Source: Candidatus Hydrogenedentota bacterium (GTDB taxonomy: Bacteria; Hydrogenedentota; Hydrogenedentia; Hydrogenedentales; SLHB01). From it: a stretch of 33,431 nucleotides of DNA. Position 1 is the first letter of the stretch, and every line of letters begins with the position of its first letter. The notes beneath the pieces were generated by a model that was not told the DNA's origin, ran no database searches, and saw only the letters and a program-made list of their open reading frames with translations. Below are positions 8,305 to 15,505 of the stretch, one piece after another. The position numbers and the translations under genes are program-made. The stretch spans positions 1 to 33,431 of the forward strand of contig JACRLJ010000007.1 of the NCBI GenBank assembly GCA_016215105.1. Reading direction: 5' to 3'.

Positions 8305-11283
8305 TCAGAAGTACCCAATCGCCTGGAGGCGGCTTTTCTGTTCGTCGGACAAATTCTTCTGCACGACGGGTTCGGCGGCATTTCCCTTGTTGAATTCTCG
8401 CATGCCCTCGAGCGTTATGCCGAGTTCACGCTCTTCGGGACGGCCGGTTCCCCCAAGGTCTGCCTGCTCGCCTGGGTCGGCGATAAGGTCATAAAGCTCA
8501 TGCGGCTTGGTTCGCATGTTGCCTTCGTTCGCATGTATCAGCTTGTGCTCGTTTGTGCGGACCGCCTGCAGGACATTTCCCTCGAAATCGACTTCGGAGT
8601 AGACGAAGCCGACGTCCGCGTTAGGCGCCGGATTCGCCGCCGTGACCAGCGATATGCCCTGCATCCCTCTTGCTGGGCTCAAGCCCGCAAGGTGAAGGAG
8701 TGTCGGCGCGAGATCCACGTGGCGCGCAAGATGGTCGTTCACCGCGGGGGTGTTTCCCGGCAATTTGAGAATCAACGGGACGTGGAGCTGCTCGTCGTAG
8801 AGCGTATCGCCGTGCCACCAGCCGCGGTGCTCGTAGAATTCTTCTCCATGATCGCCCGTCAGCACGATCACGGTCTTGTCGTATAGCCCGCGCTGTTTCA
8901 GTCCATCGAACAGTCTGCCCAACTGGGTGTCGAGGTATTCGACATCTCCGGTGTAGACCTCCTTAAACAACTCCTCGTATTTCGCCGGGTCCGGATGCTC
9001 CATGGCCGCCCTCGCGTACCCGATACCAGGACGCTTGTGGTCAATGTAGGGGTCGTGGCAATCCATGTAGTGCAGGAACAGGTAGAACGGCGCATCCTTT
9101 GGCCGCGCGGCGCTGTCCAACCAAGCCAGGGCCGTGCCCGTCACCACTTCCCCCGGCTGAAAGTAGTCCGTCACGACGACCTTCTTAATCATACGCGCCC
9201 GCGCTTTGCGAAGCGCTTGGTACAGCACGGTATTGACCGCGGACGCCGGCGCTCCAAAGCGCGTGTTCGGTTGCAGATCTTCGTAGTCAACAAAGCCCTT
9301 CTGGAAATTCCAAACTCTCGCGATGTTGCCATTGTTGGAGTAGCCTAGCGTGTAGTACCCCGCCGCGAGCAACACGTCCGCCAACGTCGTGATCGTCCCT
9401 GGCATCACCGAGTCTTGGCCAGTCACGGTGTGCGATGTTGGATAGCGCCCGGTAAACATGGTCGCAAAGCTTGGTTTGGTCCAGGGGGCTTGCGCGAAGC
9501 ATTTGGTAAATACGACGGAATTTGCCGCCAACGCGTCGAGGTGCGGTGTCTTCGTTCGCGCGCTGGCGTTGAATGATTTCAGGTAGTCCGCGCGAAGCGT
9601 ATCGATTCCCAGGAAGATGATATTGGGTCCTGCGGCTGTCTCTGGCGGCGCGAAAGGCAACGTGACAGGGTGAAGCGAGGCCGACTTGGCCATACCACCG
9701 CCCGCGGAGACGATGGCAAGAAATACGATGACAGGAACAAGTACTGCGCCCAATTTCGAAGTGTTGAATTGCCGTGCGCTCAGCCCTGAAGACACAGCCG
9801 CAATAAGCGCAATGGTTATGGCCGCTCCGATAAGCGCCGCCAACTGGCCGGGTGTGAGGTCATGTTTCAACATTACGTCGCGATAGTATCGGAAGCCTCC
9901 GACCCCAAGCGTGCCCAGACCCAGCAGACCTCCCAGGCACCATGCGAATACCCATCCGCGGCAGATGAAGCGGTCAAACAGTAGCGAAAGGAACGCCGCA
10001 CACGCAGCAAGCCCGGTTCCTACGCAGACAAACACGATCCCGTATGCCAGCGGCCCCCAGCACAGCACGCCCAGTTCGGTGAACTCCGCACTCTGGCTCG
10101 TTAGCCATTTGGCTTCGGCGAGCCCGATAAGCGCGCCTGAAACCAATCCGCCCAGGGCGCCACCCAACACATAATCCGCAAGGCGCTCGCGATACACGCG
10201 GATTTGTTCCGGCGAAAGCGTTACCATCCCGGCGCCTTGCCGCGCTTGCGCCCGCAACTCCGCCCACTTCGCCTTCGTTTCGGCTGCGGTACGGACGGGC
10301 TTGAACACGAAGAGGATCCAACCCACGATGTACGGCCCCAGGTCCCCCACCCACCAGCCCAGATGCGCAAACGCCAACGCGGACGCTTGCCCGCTGGTGT
10401 CGCCCAGCAACGTGACAAAGACCAGTTCGCGAACGCCCATGCCGCCGATCACCGGCGCAACCACGGTTCCGTAAATCAGCAGCGGGCTCGCGAATAGGAT
10501 ATCGAGCAGCGACGTGTGCGGGGCGCGGATCGCCATCATGGTTCCGAAGTACATGAGGCAGGCCCCGAGATGCACCAGCAAGCCAAAGAACACCGCCAGC
10601 AAAAGGTCAAGCCGGTTTCCGCTGTAGGCCGTCACCGCGGCGCCGAGCTTGGACACTTTGCCGCGGATAGCTCCTGGAACCGGCAGCGTCATCAAGAGCG
10701 CCTGGATCGCGCGGGGATTCAACAATAGAAGAAACGAGGCCAAGACGATGGCGCCCATCACCACAAGCAGGAGCGCGAACAGGACCCAATTGATTTTGAG
10801 CAGTCTGAATCCCAGAGGAAAGGTCAGGAGCACGAGAAACGTCAGGGCAATAAAGCCGATAAGTTTTTCGATCGCGATGACCGTCGTACATTTGATCACC
10901 TCGCCGGTATAGAGCGAGGAATCCACCAAACGATAGCCGTCGAGACCCAAGGTGCCTGGAAAATATAGGCCGAAGTATCGGCCTACAAACCAACTCCGCG
11001 CCATATACCCGAACGGTATGCTCAGGCCTTGACCACGCAGCAGGATTTGCCAGCGCAGTACCCCCGCGAGCATACCGAGCAGGCGAACCGCGGCCGCAAA
11101 GGCCAGCCAAGATACAGTGTGACGAGCCCCTGCGCCGGTAAGTGCGGCAAGCACTTGGCTTGGCGAAACGTGATTGAACAAATCCGGTTTCAGCCTGAAC
11201 CATTCGGGATGGAACAACAACACAAACAAGGCAGCGCTGACGGCTGCTTTGAGTAGCAGAAGCGTGAGCCGCTTTGTCATCAA
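8305..11283 (-). CDS. Flippase-like (UPF0104) membrane domain fused to sulfatase-superfamily domain
   Basis: This 992-residue membrane protein has three parts. Residues 1-330 are a UPF0104/LPG-synthase-TM-like multi-pass domain (RSWFVGRYFGLYFPGTLGLDGYR is split by helices, and GMGVRELVFVTLLG is typical). Residues about 365-535 form a second set of hydrophobic helices. Residues about 550-930 are an alkaline-phosphatase/sulfatase-fold domain, probably periplasmic: metal site GIDTLRADYL near 557, nucleophile loop PWTKPSFATMFTGRYP with Thr602, then LTGDHGEEF and HGDTLYDEQLHVPL. The usual sulfatase Cys/Ser for formylglycine is Thr, as in LtaS/EptA-type phospho-group transferases. Transfer of a head group to a lipid or glycan is therefore as likely as sulfate hydrolysis. 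It converges with the phosphatase gene, 70 bases apart. A paired start (MMTK) is preceded by GAAGG. Confidence 0.87.
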   Translation of the reverse strand: MMTKRLTLLLLKAAVSAALFVLLFHPEWFRLKPDLFNHVSPSQVLAALTGAGARHTVSWLAFAAAVRLLGMLAGVLRWQILLRGQGLSIPFGYMARSWFVGRYFGLYFPGTLGLDGYRLVDSSLYTGEVIKCTTVIAIEKLIGFIALTFLVLLTFPLGFRLLKINWVLFALLLVVMGAIVLASFLLLLNPRAIQALLMTLPVPGAIRGKVSKLGAAVTAYSGNRLDLLLAVFFGLLVHLGACLMYFGTMMAIRAPHTSLLDILFASPLLIYGTVVAPVIGGMGVRELVFVTLLGDTSGQASALAFAHLGWWVGDLGPYIVGWILFVFKPVRTAAETKAKWAELRAQARQGAGMVTLSPEQIRVYRERLADYVLGGALGGLVSGALIGLAEAKWLTSQSAEFTELGVLCWGPLAYGIVFVCVGTGLAACAAFLSLLFDRFICRGWVFAWCLGGLLGLGTLGVGGFRYYRDVMLKHDLTPGQLAALIGAAITIALIAAVSSGLSARQFNTSKLGAVLVPVIVFLAIVSAGGGMAKSASLHPVTLPFAPPETAAGPNIIFLGIDTLRADYLKSFNASARTKTPHLDALAANSVVFTKCFAQAPWTKPSFATMFTGRYPTSHTVTGQDSVMPGTITTLADVLLAAGYYTLGYSNNGNIARVWNFQKGFVDYEDLQPNTRFGAPASAVNTVLYQALRKARARMIKKVVVTDYFQPGEVVTGTALAWLDSAARPKDAPFYLFLHYMDCHDPYIDHKRPGIGYARAAMEHPDPAKYEELFKEVYTGDVEYLDTQLGRLFDGLKQRGLYDKTVIVLTGDHGEEFYEHRGWWHGDTLYDEQLHVPLILKLPGNTPAVNDHLARHVDLAPTLLHLAGLSPARGMQGISLVTAANPAPNADVGFVYSEVDFEGNVLQAVRTNEHKLIHANEGNMRTKPHELYDLIADPGEQADLGGTGRPEERELGITLEGMREFNKGNAAEPVVQKNLSDEQKSRLQAIGYF

Positions 11284-11350
11284 TCACAAACCTTCGCAAT
11301 AGAATTGTTGACTAAGTGTTCCTGGCACAACCCGGGGACAATCGGCTCCG

Positions 11351-11417
11351 ACGTAGCGCCGGCTTCCAGCCGGTAGACTCGAGTCGCTCCGAAGCCGGCA
11401 AGATGCCGGCGCTACGT
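11351..11417. repeat. Palindromic GTAGCGCCGGC intergenic repeat
   Basis: Outer arms acgtagcgccggc (11351-11363) and gccggcgctacgt (11405-11417) are perfect 13-base inverted repeats. Each arm also folds locally: ccggcttccagccgg on the left and gccggcaagatgccggc on the right. The unit gtagcgccggc-(ttccag)-ccgg with its mirror form is, as I recall, a widespread dispersed palindrome type in planctomycete-like genomes. It sits between the DUF502 gene's stop and the fusion gene's start, both on the minus strand. It could act as a transcript-end hairpin, but no T-run follows on either strand. Confidence 0.7.
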
Positions 11418-11472
11418 CCGGTGAATAGGGGCATCGATTAAGGGCTCCAGGAACGGACGGCGCCACCGAGGC

Positions 11473-12210
11473 TCATTCTTGCTCGTCGTCTTCGTCCCTC
11501 TGAAGGGGCTGGGGACGTCCCGGTCTGGGCATGTAGGTACCGCCGGAGACAATGCATTTCATCGCTTCTTCCACTGTCATATCAAGAACGGTGATGTCCT
11601 CTTGCGGAAGATAGAAGAGATAGCCCGATGTGGGATTTGGCGTCGTGGGAACGAACACCGCCGTAAGATCCTTTCCGGTCGCTTCTTTAATCACCGGGTT
11701 GTCGGTTGACGTGATAAACCCTATCATCAGGAGTTCCGGGTGAAAGAAGTGGACGAGGCACACCTTCTGAAACACCGTACCCTGGCGTCCGACAAAGGTG
11801 TCCCGGATTTGCTGAACTGCCTTGTACACCTTGCTGATAAACGGAATGCGGTGCAAGATGCGTTCGCCCAGCGCGATGATCTGTCTGCCCAGCAGGTAGC
11901 GCGTAAGAAATCCCGTCGTCAGGAACAGCGCCAGAGCGATCAGGAATCCCAATCCGAAATGGTAGCGAATGACCGAAAAGAACCGCAGAAACGCGTAGCG
12001 ATCCCCCAGGGTGTTCAGACCCGTGACCAGTCCGCGTATAAGGTCCTCCACCCCCAGGACCAGCTTGTTGATGAAGAACCACGAGACCCACAATGAAATG
12101 ATGAGGGGAATCCAGACGAGAAGCCCCGTGATCAGAAAACGCCAGAGTTGGCTCCAGCAATCTCTGAGGAAATGCGCAACGCCACGCTGCTTACGGTTGG
12201 GTTTTGTCAT
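11473..12210 (-). CDS. DUF502 membrane protein
   Basis: The 245-residue protein starts with a basic stretch, followed by two transmembrane helices (FLITGLLVWIPLIISLWVSW and FGLGFLIALALFLTTGFLT). A soluble domain carries the family hallmark VFVPTTPNPTSGYL at about 193-206 and the block IPFISKVYKAVQQI. The C-terminus is acidic (QRDEDDEQE). The biochemical role of DUF502 is not established. Its start lies 20 bases inside the upstream CBS-protein gene, so it is translationally coupled as the last gene of the phoH operon. This suggests an envelope-associated role. Confidence 0.9.
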   Translation of the reverse strand: MTKPNRKQRGVAHFLRDCWSQLWRFLITGLLVWIPLIISLWVSWFFINKLVLGVEDLIRGLVTGLNTLGDRYAFLRFFSVIRYHFGLGFLIALALFLTTGFLTRYLLGRQIIALGERILHRIPFISKVYKAVQQIRDTFVGRQGTVFQKVCLVHFFHPELLMIGFITSTDNPVIKEATGKDLTAVFVPTTPNPTSGYLFYLPQEDITVLDMTVEEAMKCIVSGGTYMPRPGRPQPLQRDEDDEQE

Positions 12211-13459
12211 CGTCCACCCTGCGCGTTTCCGGTTTTACTTCAAGACGTATCTTGGAAACGAAATTCGTGCCGCTGGCCAAGACCGTCACGCGGAATCGTC
12301 CGTGTTCGATGACTTCACCTTGCAGCGGGATACGGCCGGCGACCCGCATCAGCCACCCCCCAACCGTTTCGACCTCTTCGTCGGCGATGCCCAAAGCCAG
12401 CGCAAGCGAGACTTCTTCCAAGGGGGTTCGCGCATCGATTACATAGGCGTTCTGGCTGATCTGGTGGATAGGATTCTCCTCGTGGTCGTGCTCATCCTGA
12501 ATCTCGCCGAAGATCTCCTCGAGAATGTCCTCCATCGTGATCAGGCCGTCGGTCCCGCCGTACTCGTCGGTCACAATGACAAGATGCTGTTTCGCCTTTT
12601 TCAGCATCTTGAAAAGGTCATCCAGGTTAATGGTGTCGGGCACGTGCATGGTCTCGCGAATGAACCGCGCGATATCTTCCCGATCCGGTTCGGTATCCAT
12701 CAGCACGTCATAGGCGTTTACCACGCCGACGATTTCATCGATCGTTCCTTTGTAGATGGGTATGCGTGTCCGGCCGGATTGTTCGAAGGTGGTCAGGAGT
12801 TCCCGGCGCGTCGACGAATCCGGCAAGGCCTGAATGCCGATCCGGGGAACCATGATTTCCTTGGCGGTTGTCGAGGAGAGGTCGATGACCGAATGGATCA
12901 TGCGCTGCTCTTCACGCTCGATCGAGCCGTGCGCCGCGCTTTCGTCCACGAGGACACGCACATCTTCCAGAGACGACATGAACGGGCTGATATGGTGCTT
13001 CTCCGCGCCGGCGGCTCGCAGCAGCAGGCCCGTCACCCAGGATATTGGCAGCGATACGGGCGTCAGCGCGAGGTAGAACACCTGAATCAACGGAAGAAAG
13101 TACAACGTAAGACGGTTAGAATGGGCGCGAAATACGCTCTTGGGAATGATTTCCGAAAACACCAGAAAGACTGGTGTCGCGATAAGGACGGCAATCCCTT
13201 CGCGCTCGCCAACTGCGGTGGTAATCGCCATGGTGCCCGCAATAACGGCCACGTTGGTGCCGATAAGTAACGTTGTGAGCATTTGCTCGGGCTTGTACAT
13301 GTAGCGCAGCAGCCGCGCCGCCTTGCCGAGGTGCGCCTCCTCCGCCAGATAGCGAATCCGAATAGGATTCGAAGAGACAAACCCCGTCTCGTAGCCAGCG
13401 AACACGCCTTGGAGAACGATACAGACGAGAAACATCACTACGGCCCAGAAGACGATCAC
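12191..13459 (-). CDS. CorC/HlyC-type CBS membrane protein, second copy
   Basis: This 422-residue protein has the DUF21/CNNM transmembrane domain (about 1-185, with ETGFVSSNPIRIR and IFSEIIPK-like VFSEIIPKS). A CBS pair follows (about 200-320, with MVPR, TRIPIYKGTIDEIVG and VTDEYGGTDGLITMEDILEEIFGEI), then a CorC_HlyC C-terminal domain (about 335-410). Such proteins are linked to magnesium/cobalt efflux or homeostasis, although haemolysin is the older label. It starts with GTG at 13457-13459, overlapping the stop of the first copy in GTGA. The two copies are diverged paralogues rather than a recent duplication. The pair is the usual companion of ybeY/phoH. Confidence 0.93.
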   Translation of the reverse strand: MIVFWAVVMFLVCIVLQGVFAGYETGFVSSNPIRIRYLAEEAHLGKAARLLRYMYKPEQMLTTLLIGTNVAVIAGTMAITTAVGEREGIAVLIATPVFLVFSEIIPKSVFRAHSNRLTLYFLPLIQVFYLALTPVSLPISWVTGLLLRAAGAEKHHISPFMSSLEDVRVLVDESAAHGSIEREEQRMIHSVIDLSSTTAKEIMVPRIGIQALPDSSTRRELLTTFEQSGRTRIPIYKGTIDEIVGVVNAYDVLMDTEPDREDIARFIRETMHVPDTINLDDLFKMLKKAKQHLVIVTDEYGGTDGLITMEDILEEIFGEIQDEHDHEENPIHQISQNAYVIDARTPLEEVSLALALGIADEEVETVGGWLMRVAGRIPLQGEVIEHGRFRVTVLASGTNFVSKIRLEVKPETRRVDDDKTQP

Positions 13460-14847
13460 TGTTCGATCTCCTTGTCGGCCGAAGCCGGAGCCGGAGCCGC
13501 GCTCGCGTCAACGTGTACCGTCGCGGCCCGTTTGCCGTCCACCGCTTCGACGGTGAAGACTACACCCCGGTGACTTATTTGATCGCCTACCTCGGGAATC
13601 TTGTCGGTTTGCTCCATCAGGAACCCGGCCAGAGTCTCGTGTTCTTCATCCTCGATTTGGACCCCGATCAACTCACTGAGCTCGTCCAGCGCGAGGCTTC
13701 CTTCAACACGATAGCGCCCTTCCGAGATCTTCTCGTAGGCCCGTTCTTCCTGTTCATCCTCGTCCATGATTTCGCCCACGACTTGTTCGATAGCGTCTTC
13801 GAGCGTGACGATACCCTCGGTGCCGCCGTACTCGTCAACGACAATAGCGAGATGACTCCGGTGCCGCTGCGCGTCTTTTACGAAGCCCGGCGCCGTCATA
13901 GTCTCCGGTACGAAATAGGGTGGCCGCGCTAAGGTTCTCACCTTGCGCTGCAAGTCCCCTTTGGCGAAACTCGGCAGGAGGTCTTTGGCGAAAAGGATTC
14001 CCGTGATGTGGTCCAAGTCATCGCGATACACCGGCATACGCGAGAACTCATATTCCCGAAGAATGCACAGGGCCTCCTCGACCGTGGTGTCCTCGGCGAC
14101 AGCTTTGACATCGGGGCGAGGCACCAGGATCTCACGAAGCAGAACGTCGCTAAACTCAAGGGTGCCTTGAATCATCTGGCGCTCTTCTTCTTCAATCACG
14201 CCCTTGGCCTCGCCTTCAGACAGTACGGACTTGAACTCTTCGTCCGTGATGAACGGCGCCGCGCGCACGTCGTCAAAATGCGTGACTCGAAATATCGAAT
14301 TCGTCAGCCGCAGCAAACCGTCGCGAACAGGGGCGATCACCTTCCCAAACAATTGAAGCGGGATCGCCGCCAGGCGGGCGAAAGGTTCCCGAACTCGCAC
14401 CGCAAATACCTTGGGAACGATTTCGCCGAAGATGACCAGCACGGACGTAACACTGACCACAGCCAACGCGTACGATACCGGCGCCGAGAGTCCGGCGCAC
14501 GTTTCGTACAACTCTTCCACGTTCGACCCCAGGATAGCGCCGATGAGCACGTTGACGAAGATGTTGCCGATGAGAATGGTCGTCAGCAGCGTGCCGGGAT
14601 GCTCCATCATCGACGACACCATTCGGGAGGTAAGCGCGCCGTTTTCGCGCAAGGCGCGCAATCGCAGTTTGTGGATGGAAAAGAACGCAGTCTCCGACGC
14701 CGAAAAGAATGCCGAGGCGCAAATCAGAAAGAACACTGCCAACAGGCGGTGCGGCGGCAGGAACTCGGTCCAGGCGCGCGCAACCGCCGAACTCCCGGCG
14801 CCGGTTTCCTGCGCACTCACCAATACACTATGGCTCAGGGCCAGCAT
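13456..14847 (-). CDS. CorC/HlyC-type CBS membrane protein, first copy
   Basis: The domain order is the same as in its downstream paralogue: DUF21 membrane domain (FFSASETAFFSIHKLRLR, IFGEIVPKVFAVR), two CBS domains (SRMPVYRDDLDHITG; VVDEYGGTEGIVTLEDAIEQVVGEI), then a CorC_HlyC domain and an Ala/Pro-rich acidic tail. The start is uncertain. The conservative choice is the ATG at 14845-14847. A TTG at 14872-14874 is also in frame. The upstream reading continues as an Arg-rich stretch before a signal-like helix (ALMLALSHSVLVSAQ), a good n-region for an exported protein. GGAGGG lies six bases before an in-frame ATT at 14929-14931, just inside the end of ybeY. That rare start would fit best with coupling. 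Role: probable divalent-cation transport. Confidence 0.88.
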   Translation of the reverse strand: MLALSHSVLVSAQETGAGSSAVARAWTEFLPPHRLLAVFFLICASAFFSASETAFFSIHKLRLRALRENGALTSRMVSSMMEHPGTLLTTILIGNIFVNVLIGAILGSNVEELYETCAGLSAPVSYALAVVSVTSVLVIFGEIVPKVFAVRVREPFARLAAIPLQLFGKVIAPVRDGLLRLTNSIFRVTHFDDVRAAPFITDEEFKSVLSEGEAKGVIEEEERQMIQGTLEFSDVLLREILVPRPDVKAVAEDTTVEEALCILREYEFSRMPVYRDDLDHITGILFAKDLLPSFAKGDLQRKVRTLARPPYFVPETMTAPGFVKDAQRHRSHLAIVVDEYGGTEGIVTLEDAIEQVVGEIMDEDEQEERAYEKISEGRYRVEGSLALDELSELIGVQIEDEEHETLAGFLMEQTDKIPEVGDQISHRGVVFTVEAVDGKRAATVHVDASAAPAPASADKEIEQ

Positions 14848-14920
14848 CAGCGCGGCGATACCTGCGCACGCCAAGTACCGGGGAAGCCGGGTTCGCCGGC
14901 GGCTGGGCGCTCTTCTATCC

Positions 14921-15505
14921 TCAACTGGAATGGGCCAGCCCTCCCTCGTATCCGTTGCGGAATCGCGCCGGCGTTCTCGTCGTACCGCGCGATTGCGCGC
15001 GTACCGCGGGCTCGCCGCGCCACGCCGTCTCTTCGGGTATGCCCAGGTAGTGCGCCTGCTTTGCCCGCATGCGCGCTTCTTCCTTGCGCGTTGCGTGATC
15101 GTATCCCAACAGGTGCAGCATTCCGTGGCAGAACAAGAACAGAATCTCGCCACGCATTTGCGCACGCTTGCCCGAGCACTGCCGTTCGACGGTCTCGAGC
15201 GAGATCACGATATCTCCAAGCGGATACACGTCACACGCATCGGGCGCGTCCTGCGAAAACGAAAGCACGTCCGTGGACCGATCGATACCGCGGTACCGCC
15301 GGTTCAACTCGTGAATCGTGGCGTCGTCACACAGCAGCACGCTGATCTCAGCGCCAGGCCGGGCGCGCTCTCCCGTACAAACGCGCTCGGCAAGCTGTAC
15401 AAGCGCACGCTTGCGATACAGACTCGTGCGCGCGGATACGTTACGCACGTCGACGCCCACGAGAGCGGGGCCGTTATTAGTCCTCCAAGGTCGTGCTTCG
15501 AGCAC
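14921..15505 (-). CDS. ybeY: YbeY endoribonuclease / rRNA maturation factor
   Basis: With the GTG at 15503-15505 as start the protein has 194 residues. The zinc site HGMLHLLGYDH (H127, H131, H137; H-x3-H-x5-H) and the preceding RGEILFLFC and YRGIDRSTDVLSF blocks identify YbeY, a metal-dependent RNase needed for 16S rRNA 3' end processing and ribosome quality control. The GTG shares its first G with the TAG stop of the upstream gene (TAGTG), and CAGGAG lies directly upstream, so re-initiation is likely. A later GTG at 15458-15460 would give the more usual YbeY length but has no spaced Shine-Dalgarno. The longer open frame upstream overlaps the HD gene and is unlikely to be used. The C-terminal 30 residues beyond the Zn site are Arg-rich. 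Confidence 0.92.
   Translation of the reverse strand: MLEARPWRTNNGPALVGVDVRNVSARTSLYRKRALVQLAERVCTGERARPGAEISVLLCDDATIHELNRRYRGIDRSTDVLSFSQDAPDACDVYPLGDIVISLETVERQCSGKRAQMRGEILFLFCHGMLHLLGYDHATRKEEARMRAKQAHYLGIPEETAWRGEPAVRAQSRGTTRTPARFRNGYEGGLAHSS

Noticed and set aside
12011-13270. Plus-strand open frame (419 codons) across the second CorC gene
   Set aside because: Antisense shadow; the minus-strand CBS and DUF21 motifs explain the region.
14008-15345. Plus-strand open frame (445 codons) across the first CorC gene and ybeY
   Set aside because: Antisense shadow spanning two genes with Arg/Gln-rich nonsense translation.
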